NCBI GenBank assembly: GCA_002179805.1
Contig: NAVB01000229.1
Location: 1-35,504 of the forward strand
Direction of reading: 5' to 3'
DNA length: 35,504 bases
Source: Acanthamoeba lenticulata
Lineage: Eukaryota > Discosea > Longamoebia > Acanthamoebidae
Under the pieces are notes generated by a model that saw only the letters and a program-made list of their open reading frames with translations, was not told the origin of the DNA and did no database searches. The position numbers and the translations under genes are program-made. Position 1 is the first letter of the stretch, and each line of letters opens with the position of its first letter. Shown piece by piece: positions 22,283-33,261 of this stretch.

Positions 22283-22595
22283 GTCGTGCTTTAAGCAAAG
22301 ACACCACACATCAGTAATAAGAATCAAAAGGAATCGTTTTTCGTTTGCAGGGAGGCGCACCGACGTAGGTCAACGTGCAGAGTAGATGGGGGCCTTCGCC
22401 TTGCCCAGCCAGCCCCGGTCGTGTGAGTGGGAACAAAGTACGCAGAGCGTCCCAACAATACCGCAAGAAAAATGTGCTGTAAGAGAAAAACCAAAATAAA
22501 AGGCTCGAGAATTCGACTGCCGGCTGGTGGCCTGCCTCAGATTTCTCTTCTCGCTCTCATTCGGCTGCATTGCCCCTTCCTTCCGCTTCATCGCT
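22283..22595. promoter_or_regulatory. Divergent promoter, chromodomain-like gene (-) and RPA49 (+)
   Basis: 313 bp between divergent start codons. An AATAAAAG octamer at 22495-22502 on the + strand is a weak TATA-like candidate about 94 bp before the RPA49 ATG. Immediately upstream of the ATG the sequence is pyrimidine-rich (CTTCC repeats). I see no further gene. Confidence 0.35.
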
Positions 22596-24569
22596 ATGGC
22601 AGACACAGCAGTCGTGGCAAAGCCCCTCGTGGCGCCCACGCCGGAGAAGGGCAAGAAGAAGAAGAGCTCCGGAAAGGAGAAATCATCGAAGAAGAAAGAG
22701 AAGAAGGAGGAAGCGACCAAGGATGCGATGGAATTGGAACAGCCTGCGCACAAGCCCAAGCGAAAATTTGATGAACACACCAGTTCGGCGGACAAGGGCA
22801 AGCAAAAGGCGGCCGATGTAGACGAAGGCAAGTCATCGGGAAGCAGCAAGCACAGGAGGCTTCACATCGAGGTTGCTGAGTGCTCCGGTCCCGTCCGACC
22901 CAGTTTGGGTTCGTCCTCTCCAACATTTTGTGGATGAATTTTAAAACGCTGATTTAATCGGTTGGTGTTTTAATTATTCCAGCAATTTTCCCCAACGGCC
23001 CGCCCCCACTTGACAAGCTGCATAATGAAGAGGATGGCATCAAGTTTGGCTTGTGGGAAAACACATCGGGCATTCGAACGAAGAAGATGATGGTCGCCGA
23101 GACCGACAAGATGCTCTACCTTGGCCAGCCCACCTTCCGCGACCCCTTCAAGTGTGCAGCGCTTCTCCTTCCCGCTCTTCCTCTCCTCCTTCCTCTCCTC
23201 CTTCCTCTCCTCCTTCCTCTTGTTCAGCCACCAACGACGTCTTGCAGGTACTTCATCATGACGGTGGACAAGAGCGCCAGCACCGCCAAGATGATTCCCG
23301 TCGCCGACTTCTTCCACATGCAGCAGCAGATCAAGGGCTACACTCCACAGCTCTCCAGCGTACGTTGTTGCTGCTCGAGAGCGGCCATGGCGATAACCAT
23401 GTGCCTTGAATCAACCTGCAGGCGGACGACGTCGAGCGCAGCTACTTGGAGCAGCGCCTGGACCTGATTGAACGCTTCGGCAGCAAGAAGAAGAAGACGC
23501 AGGTGCACTCAGCCCGAGCCAACAAGATCAACGCTGGTACCCACATTCACCTACTCGGCACCTTCTCTGGTCCTGACAACCACCACTAATGTCCTCTTCC
23601 TTAACTAATCAGACGCTGTGTCCAACGCTGAGGAGGTGATGGCGACCATCAGCGAGAAGGCCACCCAGAAGGCAGAAGCCGAAGTGACGTCCGAGGTCAG
23701 TATCGCGCTCTCATTTTCAATTCTTATTTCTTATTAATTTATTCTTGATTATATTTTGGAAAAAGAGCACGAGCTGATACAAGCTCTTAACACGTGCAAA
23801 TACAGCTGTACCCCGAGCTTCCACCCTACAACAAGACGGCTAGCGAGCCGGACGGTGTCTACCCGCTCAACGACATCATTCCCCACGAGCTGCGACAAGA
23901 GATCAACTTTTCGTTCATCGTCGATGCCATCGACGACTACACCAAGCGTAGCGTGATCGAGAGGAAGTACGGCCTTCACCAAGTTTTATTTCTTTACTTT
24001 TAAGCACAAATTAATTGTTGAATATGTTGAATATCAGGTATGGCGCCTACATTGCGCAGCGGACCAAGGCCCTGGGCGAAGTTCCTCTGGGCGAGCAGGA
24101 GCGCCAGGCGCGATTGCTGACAGTGATCGCGGCGCTGGTCAAGCTGCGCAGCTTCCTCGCAAACGCGCGCCGAGCGTTTGGCATGGCAGAGGCCAAGTCG
24201 GCCACCGACAACCTCCTGCCGGAGGCGCTGCTGCAGCACTTTTTGCCGCTGTTCGCCTCGGCCGAGACCGCCCGCCGGTTTCACAAGTCGCCGCTGGGCG
24301 AGACGCGCCTCACGAGCTACATCATCGTTCTCCTCCTGCACTCGGCGCAGGACTGGACCGTGCAGGTCGCGGGCGTGTCCGAGCTGCTGGGGCTGCCGCC
24401 CAAGGACGCGCAAAAGTACATCGTCTCTGTGGGTTGCCGCGTGCACAAGGCCGCGCCCGACACCCCGGTGGCGGCCGAGGACAAGCTCAAGGCCAAGCGC
24501 TACGTGCTCGTGGCGCCTCTCGTCCTCCCCTCTAAGGCCCAGCGAAGCAGCAAGAAGAAGGGCAAATGA
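22596..24569 (+). CDS. POLR1E: RNA polymerase I subunit A49 (RPA49/POLR1E)
   Basis: Exons 22596-22908, 22983-23151, 23248-23359, 23422-23536, 23613-23695, 23806-23966 and 24038-24569; 494 residues. A49 pairs with A34.5 through its N-terminal half and has a C-terminal tandem winged helix that binds DNA; together they aid Pol I initiation, elongation and RNA cleavage in the nucleolus. The first ~75 residues are Lys/Glu-rich (KKKKSSGKEK) and poorly conserved. The dimerisation half follows (FPNGPPPLDK, WENTSG, YLGQP, then YFIMTVDK). A Lys-rich linker GSKKKKTQVHSARANK is typical of the family. The winged-helix part begins LYPELPPYNKTASEPDGVYPL, the best family signature, with IIPHELRQEI after it, and ends in a short basic tail KKKGK. 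A polyadenylation-type AATAAA lies 24 bp after the stop. Divergent from gene 20022-22282. Confidence 0.92.
23177..23221 (+). repeat. Tandem polypyrimidine repeat in RPA49 intron 2
   Basis: Three to four copies of a 12-base CTTCCTCTCCTC-type unit within intron 23152-23247, ending about 20 bases before the TTGCAG acceptor. It forms the polypyrimidine tract and may vary in copy number between strains. Confidence 0.75.
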
Positions 24570-24967
24570 TCTCAACATTTCTTGAATTCCACAATAAACA
24601 TGAAAAAGAACAAAAAACAAAAGAGAAAAATATTAATTGTGGCGAGAAGGAGAGCACAGAGGTGACCCCCACACGGCCGTGATGAAGAGGCAAGCGAGTA
24701 TAGCGGGCAGCTCGCCAGCAAAAGGTCAGCGGGACCAATCGCCGTTCTCGGGGGAGGAAAAGGATCAAATTATCACAAACGCGATTCAGGTGCACTCCAC
24801 CGCCTCTTAGTGTCGTGACTTGCACAAACAGCTGCCTGCGCGCTGCGTGTGGAGGTGAACAACGTTCCGATTGTGGCATCTTGAGACGTTGTTCATCCAT
24901 CGTGCGCCAGAAACTTCAATCGCCGTTTCATCCACCGCAGCAGTGTGCTCACAAGAGTGCACCGTGC
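24570..24967. other. Intergenic/5' region before AP5Z1
   Basis: 398 bp with the RPA49 3' UTR and the start of the AP-5 zeta transcript. An upstream coding exon of AP5Z1 may lie here: the frame from 24815 reads ILRRCSSI up to a donor GTGCGC near 24902, which could splice to a CAG just before ATTCTGG at 24977 and match the LRRFC segment of animal AP5Z1. No in-frame ATG for such an exon was found, so it is not included in the gene model. Confidence 0.4.
24593..24598 (+). terminator. Poly(A) signal of RPA49
   Basis: AATAAA 24 bases after the RPA49 stop codon at 24567-24569, in an A-rich 3' region. Position and sequence fit a canonical polyadenylation signal; the cleavage site is not visible. Confidence 0.55.
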
Positions 24968-27900
24968 ATGATGCAGATTCTGGAAAAGAAGGGCCGTGGG
25001 CGAGAGTGCCTCGACGCCCTGAGGCAGCTCTACCAAGTCCTCCTGGTCTACCCGCGCAAATACCCTTCGCCCAACTTTCGTCAGCTGGCCACCACCATGT
25101 ACGTGCCAATGAGAAGACACATGAGAGCATCGTTGTCATCACCACCACGATCTCCTTGCTCGATTCCTGATCGTTCTGGCCCTGCAGCTGCACCACCTTC
25201 ACAGAGGCCAAGATGTCCAACCGGCTGCGCGCGCTCTGTGCCATCTTCGTCCAGCAGTTCTTTGACGACGAGCCCGAGATCTTTAAAAGGTGCGCCAGTT
25301 CGATGAACTGCATTCCATCATCATCGCTCCACGTGCGCTCAACGTTGTGGCCTTCTGGCGTGGACAGCATCAACCAGCGGCAGATGCTCGAGTTCATCCT
25401 GCCGGTGACGCTGGCGCTGGGCGGGGACGCCGCCCTCACGCGCCATCTCCCCTTCTTCGTGCAGTGCGTCAGCACGCAGGACTCGACCTTCCGCGCGACG
25501 GCCTTTGCTGGCCTCCTCGCCTGTCGTACGTGGCGGAGATTCACTCGGCGCCCATCTGTCTAGCCGGCGGTGGTGGATGTTGATTGATGGCGATGGTGGG
25601 GCGCAGTGCGACGCCGAGTACGTCTGCAGTACAGCCAAGTGGTCAAGCCTGTCGAGTCCCACATGGCCGAGTGGCTCACCAACGCCCGCAACGCCCTCGA
25701 GCAGAAGGACTCTGGGTCCTCGGTCAGTTCCTGTACGCGCTTTATTTTATTTCTTATTTCGTATTATTTCAATTTGAAATATTGTGATTTATGATTAATT
25801 TTTGATGTTTATCGATTTTATGCAGTCTTCAAGCAGTTGAACATCACGGGCACCAATGCGGTGACGGAGCTCAACGGGATGCCGGCCCAGTCCTTCTTCA
25901 CCGTGCTCAATGCCGTGGGCCAGTTCAGCGAAGACCAGATCTCCAACACGCACGCCTTTTCGGCGCTCCATACGTGGATCCACCTCCTCTACGCGCCCCA
26001 CTCGCCCTACCGAGACGAGTTTGGTGCGTCGGCCCTGCTTGTTTGCGTCTCCTGCCTTTGTCAGCCTCGCGGACTGGCTCTTACCGTACTTGAACAGAGA
26101 TGAGCTTCTCGTTCAAGGAGGCGACGATCAAGTACTGTCTGCGCCTTCTGGACCAGGCCAGCCTCAAGCCCGGCGGCGGCAGCGGTGGAGGCGGTGGAAG
26201 CGGCGTCGAGGCCGGAGGATCGCCCCTGGGCGGTACCTCGGTGTCGGCCCTGGGCTCAGGCTCAGGATCGGTGGCCACGCTCACGGGCAAGGGCCACGGT
26301 GGCGCGGCGGGCGGCGTGGTGAAGGGCCTCGGCGGGGACCACTCGGACCTCGTGCTGGTCGAGGCCCTCCGCGTGCTCGATCTCGTGTGCAGGATCGACC
26401 CGGCCCAGGTCCCGACCCTTTTTGCGGCCGTCAAGCGCGTGTTTCAGCGCGAGAGCGCGGCCGCCAGCGCGCGACGAGGCAACGGCCACGTCTTCCTCGC
26501 GCTCCTCCAATTTTTCGTCGACCATGGCCTCGCCGCGGGCTACGACATCGAGCCCGCCTTCCGCCTCTTCTTCGAAAACTTTGTCGCCTCCCAATGTACC
26601 CATGCTCTCCTTCATTATCATTTTTTTACATTTTATATTTAATATTTAATATTTGAAATTATTTGCTTTTTTTGCTGACGTCACGCGCGTGTAAAGATAG
26701 CAACTCGCTGCTGGCCTTTGAAACGCTCAACTTCTTCCTCAAGAACAAGCGCGAACTGCTGCAGCACTCGAGCGTGTTCACGCAGTACTTTCCACCGCTC
26801 TTCAAGCTCCTGGCCTGGTTCCCCCACTCCTACCAGGCGTACGTCGCTTCCCACACGCTTTGCCTCGATCTTTCGCTACGCGCGTGACTCATCATGCTTT
26901 ACATGGACGCGATGTGAAAAGTGAGTTTCTGGAGCTGCTTCCGGCGTTTGTGTCGCCGTCGAGCTTCATCGAGCTCTTCCACCTCATCCTCGACCTCCCG
27001 CTCGTCGCTGCCGCCCTCGAGCGCTTCGAATATGGTGCGATGTTGCCTCCATACGTTCATCGCCTTCAGGCACTCAAAGGGACTTTGGCTCGTGTCTGCA
27101 TGACTCTGCCGCGGCAGAGACGCTGTTCCACATGGGCGCTGGGGCGGCGGGCGAGGACGAGCCGCCACCGTCCGAGTTCCGCGTGCTGTACAACTACGTG
27201 CTGCGCAACGAGAGCGGCGTCTCCATCAACTTCTGGGAGTCGTCCACCACCCTCGAGAAGCTCCATGACTTCTTCCGGGTTTTGCAATCCCCCAATTATT
27301 TACCAAATTTTCTATTTCAAACGATTTAATTGTTGTTCTTAATTATTGCATTATTGGTGCAGGTCACGCCGCTGACGGCGCGCGTGGCGGCCGCGGGCGA
27401 GATTGTGCCGCGGTTGCTCGAAGTCTACTTTGACGTGATGATCCAGCACGCGCTCCCGGCGCACCTGCAGGAGCTCCTGCCGGTCCTCTTCGAGCGCGTC
27501 GACCAGCTCTTCCCCGACGAGGACTACCAGCGCGAGGCGCGCAAGGCCATGGTGGTCAAGGTCATGGCCATCTTCCACAAGCACCCGTCCTTCGTCGCCG
27601 GCGCCTTCAAGGACGCCGTCATCGAGATCATCCGGGACGGGACCCATCCCAACCGCAAGGAGCTCATCCTCACGCTGTGCTGGCTCGTCGGCGAATACGC
27701 CTCGGCCTCTGTCAGTCCCCTCTGCACCCCGCGCGTCATCGCTGGTACGTCGTGATGATGATGATGAAGAAGACGATGATGGTGGTGATGCTTATGAACA
27801 TGATGGGGACTGGAGCAGAGTATCATGAAGTGCTGGAGACGTTTGCGTTTGAGCGGATGTCGTTAGCCAAGATGGAGATGACCGACCCCGATGCGGCCCT

Positions 27901-28470
27901 GTTCATGTCGGCCGGCCCGACCTCGGCCGTGGCGCTGGCGTCGGCTTCGCCTGCGGCCGAGTCGCCCGACCGCCAGGCCGCCCGGCGGGCCGAGGAGCAG
28001 ACCTACGCCACACGCCTCATGATTATCATCATCTCGGGTAACGTCCTCGTTTTCTCTCTGTCGTGCGTGCTTGGCACTTCGCCAACTAATGCAGAAGGCG
28101 GGGACAGCCCTGGCGAAGCTGGCCTCGCGATGGCAGGACCTGGGGTCGCGCGTGATCATCTGCCTGGCCAAGGTGATCAAGCAGAAAGAGTGCTTCCACC
28201 CGTCAGTCCACCAGCGCGCCCACGAGTGCATCCAGATCCTCCGATTCCCCAGGCACGCCTCGTCTCGTTTCTTTCGTTTATCATGATCTGCTGATCTTCA
28301 TTGTGGTGATGATGTACAGCGTCGCGTCGGCCATCCTGGACACGCGGCTGGGGATGGACGGCGACAATGTGGCTCACCACGATGAAAATGCGGCACTGCC
28401 GTTTGTGCTGCTGCCGTCCGTCGAGTTCGTGCCCGCCACACAGCCCATCCACGACTTTGAAATATCCTGA
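24968..28470 (+). CDS. AP5Z1: AP-5 adaptor complex subunit zeta
   Basis: Exons 24968-25098, 25188-25289, 25368-25525, 25607-25732, 25826-26023, 26098-26595, 26697-26838, 26922-27034, 27118-27278, 27363-27744, 27819-28037, 28108-28252 and 28320-28470; 841 residues from the ATG at 24968, which may not be the true start. AP-5 is a late-endosomal coat; zeta is one of its two large subunits and in animals works with spatacsin and spastizin in retrieval from endosomes. Family marks: FFTVLNAVGQFSEDQISNTHAFSALHTW, FKLLAWFPHSYQAEFLELLPAFV, FHLILDLPLVAAALE, LVGEYAS and ALAKLASRWQDL. An insert of about 55 Gly/Ser-rich residues (26169-26335) sits after KYCLRLLDQ. The intron 28253-28319 has a GC donor (CAG|GCACGC), needed to give ILRFPSVASAILD. 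The exon 12 acceptor at 28107 was chosen over the nearer TGCAG because only it keeps frame and family match. It stops 118 bp before the TRAF7-like gene. Confidence 0.88.
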
Positions 28471-28588
28471 ATATTTGAAATACCCAATACGAAAAAGAAA
28501 TTGTTATTTGCTTTCTTTTTCCGCTTGGGGACGAAAACGACAACTCGCGAACCTCAACAAAGAAGGCGTCCTTGTTGAGGTGTCAAGG

Positions 28589-31401
28589 ATGGACGAGCCG
28601 CGTCATCACCAACAACAGCGTTGGCACCAGCCCTTCGTGGGGCGGTACAGCGATTCCAAAATCATAACGTTCCCGACGGCCATCCCGGACGCCGGCGAAC
28701 GTGCCTCGCCCCTCTTGGCGAGGGCGAGACCCACGTCTCGTTCTTCGTCGTCCTTGTCAAGCAGCAACGCCAGCAAGAAGTCGAGCAGAGTCAACTCGGC
28801 TTGCGACTTGAGCAATTCAATATACGACGATTTGGACAAACTAATCAGCGCAGCTGAAGATGGAACCCGAGCAAGGGCCATGAAAAAGTCGTCAGCTGGA
28901 CTGACCACCTCCACCTCAAGCGATGTCGCTGCCCAAACCAACGTTGAAGATGCCCTCGAGGACGATGCGCCTCTACTATTTGCCACGCCCCCGTCCGAGA
29001 TGCTGCGCTGCCCGCTACACGGCGGACTCCTGACCGACCCCGTCAACACGCCCTGCGGCCACTCCTTCTGCCGTGCTTGCGTTGTGGCCGCTGCCGCCGC
29101 GGCCGCCACGGCCCCGGTGTGCCCGCTCGACGGCGCGGCACTCGACGCCGAGCGGCTCTTCCCCAACCTGGCCGTGGCGGGTCAGCTGCGCGAGCTGCTC
29201 ATTCACTGCCGCTACGGCGTCAAGCACGTCGCCGACAATGTCGACGACAACGGTGGAGACGACAACGACGGAGAGTCCGACGAGCTGGTGGTTGACCCGG
29301 ACGGCTGTCCCGAGGTGGTCGCCCTCGGCGCCCGGCGGCAGCACGAGGCCGTCTGCCCCTTTGCCCCGGCGCGCTGTCCGCACTGCGACGCCCCGTGCCT
29401 GCGCCGCATGCACCTCGACCAGCACATGCGCGTGTGCTCCAACGTGCCCTGCCCGCATAAGGTACGCACGCACGACACGAGCGCACAGCACCGCACGACA
29501 CACACGCGAATGACACACAAACACACGTGTGTCTCTTGCAGGGCCGAGGTTGCGAATTTGTGGGCGCTGGCGCCGAGCTCGAGTCCCACCTGCGGACGTG
29601 CGCCTACGAGGCCCTCAAGGGCTTCTTGGCGCGCTACGACGAAGAGCGCGCCGTGCTCGTCCGGTGCATCCGCGAGCAGCGCCGCGAACAGGCCGCGCTG
29701 CGCGAGACCGTCGCCCAGCTCGCGCTCCGCCTGCAAGAAGTCATCGCCACCTTAACCGGTATGTTCATGTTTGTCGGGCGACAGCAAAGCCGCCTTCTTA
29801 AGAACGGGAGGAGGGCCGAGTGCAGTGCACGACGGGTCGGTGGTGATGGCGCGCCAGTTGTCCGGTCGAGCGCGGGTCCGCGGGTCCGCCACACAACAGC
29901 AGCCGGCGCCGACGCCGATGCAGCTCTCCGCCTCCGCCGAGGCCGCCGCGGCTGGGCCGCAGCCCATCTTCGGGCTCAAGGCCGAGTTCCTCGGGCACAC
30001 CGTGCGTCTCCGGCCGCACGCACGCGCGCGCTCTCGTGCGTGCCTTCTCACTCGGCCGCACACGGGCGCACGCACTACAGAGTCCGGTGTGGTCGCTGGC
30101 GGTGAGCAAGAAGCGGCAAATGCTCATCAGCGGCTCCGACGACAAGACTATTCGGGTACGCACGCACCCACACGCACATGCATGATACACACCCGGCTCA
30201 ATGACACACACACACACCCGCGCAGATATGGGACCTAATCGTGTGCAAGCTACGGAACACGCTGGTGGGCCACCTGGGCGGCGTGCGCTCGGTCGTGGTC
30301 GTCGGCCGGCGGCTCATCAGCGGCTCCGACGACACGACCATCCGCGTGTGGAACCTGAAGACGATGAAGCTCGAGCGGACGATTACAGGCCACCGCTACG
30401 GCATCTGCCGACTCGTCGTCGAAGGCAACCTCCTCTTGTCCGGCAGTTTCGCTGAAATCAAGGTCTTCTTCTTCTTCTTCATTGTCATCGTTGTCTTCGT
30501 TCATCATCATTTTTATCCTCATGTTTGACGTAAACAACAACAACAACATGGTGAACAGGTCTGGGATGTGAAGACGCTCGAGTGCAAAGCCACGCTGCGA
30601 CACAACCACTACGTGCGCGGCCTCTGCGTCTCGGGCGGCTTCCTCTACAGCGGCTGCCACGACCTCATCAAGGTCTCGTGCTTCCCAATAATTAAGTAAT
30701 TAATTAAATAATTAATTAAATAGAAAACAAATAAATGAATAAATGAATATAAATATAGAATAAATAAAATCAAGTGCTTACGTGTGCGATGGGGAGCAGG
30801 TATGGGACCTGCGCACGTTCAGGTGCGTGAAGAACGTAGTCGGACGCTACGGGAGCATCTACTCGATCGCGGTGACCGAGCGCTACGTGCTGGTGGGCAT
30901 CATCGAGAACACGACAGTCGTGTTCGACCGCGCCACCCTCGAGAGCCGCGGCGCCCTCGGGACCGACATGGGCGCCATCCACGCCCTCTGCGTGCACGGC
31001 CGGCACCTCTTCACCGGCTCCTACAACAACGAGATCAAGGTCAGTCTTCCTCTTCCTCCTCATTTCATTTTTCATTTTTCATATTATAATAATAATTTGT
31101 TGTTTGAATTCTTTTGCAGGTGTGGGACTTGGAGACGTTCCAGTGCGTGCAAACGCTGCAGAGCCACACGAGCCACGTGGAGGCCCTCGTGGTCAACGAG
31201 GACGGCCTCTACAGCGCGTCTGCAGACAAGTCCATCAAGCTCTTCACCCTCGTCTCCTCCTTGTCTTCCACCTCGTCCACCAGTGCCGGTGTCGCCTCGT
31301 CGTCATCTTCGTCGTCATCATCTCCTGCCTTTGCCTCTTCACCGTCGGGGGTCGTCACTGCCAACGCCTCTTCCTCCTCTTCGCCCAGCAAGCCAACATA
31401 G
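28589..31401 (+). CDS. TRAF7: TRAF7-like protein: RING, TRAF-type zinc finger, coiled coil, seven WD40 repeats
   Basis: Exons 28589-29461, 29542-29758, 29826-30001, 30081-30155, 30226-30462, 30559-30672, 30800-31039 and 31120-31401; 737 residues (human TRAF7 has 670). TRAF7 is a RING ubiquitin ligase and scaffold in MEKK3 signalling. A Ser-rich head (1-130) is followed by a RING at about 141-183 (first pair CPLH, then CGHSFCRAC, last pair CPLD as in human). Between them an Ala run of about ten lengthens the central loop. TRAF-type zinc-finger cysteines and histidines follow (CPHCDAPCLRRMHLDQH, CEF...ESHLRTC), then a helix ERAVLVRCIREQRREQAAL likely to be a coiled coil. Seven WD repeats end in IRIWDL, IRVWNL, IKVWDV, IKVWDL, VVFDR, IKVWDL and IKLFTL. 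Most introns in this part fall just before the V/I-W-D, so exons match repeats. The C-terminus is Ser-rich. An AATAAA lies 20 bp after the stop. Confidence 0.93.
30673..30799 (+). repeat. AT-rich intron with TAATTAAT direct/inverted repeats
   Basis: TRAF7 intron 6. From about 30690 to 30722 the sequence repeats AATTAATTAAATAATT-type palindromic units, followed by AAATGAAT repeats up to about 30770. Nearly pure A/T, in contrast with GC-rich flanking exons. Confidence 0.7.
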
Positions 31402-31420
31402 GTTGGTTTATAAATTTATA

Positions 31421-31426
31421 AATAAA
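31421..31426 (+). terminator. Poly(A) signal of the TRAF7-like gene
   Basis: AATAAA 20 bases after the stop codon of the TRAF7-like gene, in an AT-rich 118-bp gap between convergent genes; a second AATAAA follows at about 31441. Cleavage site not visible. Confidence 0.55.
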
Positions 31427-31519
31427 TTAAAAGCTTTAAAAATAAAGCAAAAAACAATCCTTTTTTGATAGCCAAGGCCATTATTAACATTTTTATGTTT
31501 AAAATAAAATAAAAGGCAA

Positions 31520-33261
31520 TCAATGAGAAGGAGTGGTCGTGAAGACGATCGGAGGAAGGCTCGCCTTGCGGGCCGGGGCCAGGTAGCCGTTGAAAAAGGC
31601 CGCCGCTGGCATCACGCGCCGCCCGTCGATCTGGATCTCGCGCAGCCCGATCCAGCCTGCGGCCTCGCGTCTCCACCCTTCCTCCTCGAATCCCGCCGCG
31701 TTGCCGCTGGTTGCGCCGGAAGACGGTGGCGGTGGCGGCATGTTGGCCGGTGCGGCGCACTTGACCCACAGCAGCTTTTGCCGTCGATCGTACTCGACTT
31801 GGCCGGCGGTGGCGTCGGTCGCGCCAACCGAGGCTGGGGCGACCGAGGCAGAGGCCGAAGTCGAGGCCGAGGCGGCCGAGTAGGGAGGCGCGACGTTGAT
31901 CAGCTTGAGGCGGTGGTTGCGGAAGTAGGTGTGCACGCCCAGCGAGTGGTTCATGGCGCGCCAACGGTTGTGAATGCGCCGCGGCTCGTCCCGCTTCCAA
32001 CGCACCTGCGCCACCGACGCGTCTGCTTGCGTGCGCACGCCGTGAGTGCGTGTGCGTGCGTTCTAGGATGATACAATGACGCGCGCGCGCGCGCACACAC
32101 ACACACACACAAACGAGGGTAAGCCGGACCGATCTTGGGGGCGCGCGTGGCCTTGCTGTCGTCCTGCGGGACGGCGCGTGCGAGCGCCTCGTCGTAGTTG
32201 GCCAGCGTCTCGACCACCTTCTCGGCGCCCAGCGCAGCCAACTCGCGGGCCAGCGGCTCGTACGTGATCAGCGGATCGACCGTCTGCACGCGTGTTCATG
32301 TGTGCGTGCGCGCGTGTTCACTCATATGTGTGTTCATGCATGCGACGCACGCGCGCGTGTGCGTACCACGGGGACTTGGGCAAAGATGCGTCCGGCATCG
32401 AAGCGCTTGCGGTGGATCTCGAGGATGGTCACGCCCGTGACGGCGTCGCCCTCGATGAGCGTGTGGTAGATGGGCGCTGCGCCGCGGTGGCGCGGGAGGA
32501 GCGACGGGTGCATGTTGATGGCTCCGAGTCGCAGCGCGTCGAGCACAGTCGGCGGGATGAAGTAGCCGTAGGACACCACCACTCCGATGTCAAACGGTTT
32601 GCCCTCTGACGTGAGCGGCACCTGTCCCATTATTATATGAATGATTATTAATTTGTGAATGTTTTTTGTTAATTTTGGTAAGAAAAAGAAAAGAAGAAAG
32701 ACGCACTTCCCACTCCCGCAGCAAGGAGGGTTGATGAAGGCGCAGGCCCGACCCCAACGCGAATTGCTTTACGGGCACTGTCGAGTCGAGTGAAACAGAC
32801 AAAGATAATAGTGTCAGCAAGGTTGCGCAGCGACGAGGATGTGGCGCGGACCCATTTGGTCGGTCAGCTTGTCCGCGCCCGTGACCACCTCGAGGGTCTC
32901 GACCGAGAAGCCGGGAAACTGCTCCGTTGCTGTCCCGGGCCATGTTGGTGATGATGAGCACCATGGTGCCATTACGGTGGCGGTAAGAAAAAGAGGACGA
33001 CGCACCAGAAGAAGAAGAGGGTGGAGATGCTGGCTTCTTGTAGTGACGGAAGAGGAGGGAGAGGGTGGCCAGCGAGATGTCGTCGGAGCCGAAAAACAGG
33101 ACACGCCACCCTCGTCCGGCTGGTGCCGAACTTGAAAGCGGTCCCCCCAAGCTGGACAAGCCCCGGGCGCTGGCAAATGAAACCGCTTGAGCATGGCCAG
33201 TGAGGCGGGACGCCGTCAGCAGCTGTCGCACGCCGAGCCCCGCTCTGCTTGCTCTCTGCAT
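31520..33261 (-). CDS. MTFMT: Mitochondrial methionyl-tRNA formyltransferase
   Basis: Exons in transcript order 33006-33261, 32852-32929, 32707-32777, 32367-32621, 32130-32283 and 31520-32022; 438 residues. The enzyme formylates Met on initiator tRNA from 10-formyl-THF for mitochondrial translation. A basic, Ser/Ala-rich presequence ([15 protein letters not shown]..., about 1-40) fits mitochondrial import. The fold starts [19 protein letters not shown]. The LEVVT strand is followed, after splicing, by VPVKQFAL. The catalytic Asn and His lie in [19 protein letters not shown] (N171, H173), and the catalytic Asp in [16 protein letters not shown] (D210). The C-terminal tRNA-binding domain (IRWxxxxxxIxNxxRA-like, seen as [18 protein letters not shown]) carries an Ala/Ser insert and a Pro run. 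The second intron was placed at donor GTCCGC (32851) because this gives the family sequence; reading on would give a stop. Intron 5 carries a CG/CA microsatellite. Confidence 0.9.
32080..32110 (-). repeat. (CG)n(CA)n microsatellite in MTFMT intron 5
   Basis: About seven CG units followed by about eight CA units inside intron 32023-32129. Alternating purine-pyrimidine of this type can adopt Z-DNA and is expected to be length-polymorphic. Confidence 0.85.

Noticed and set aside
32778..32851. GC-type donor (CTT|GCTGAC) for MTFMT intron 2
   Set aside because: A GT donor GTCCGC at 32851 keeps phase and gives LEVVT...VPVKQFA, closer to the family than the longer reading.
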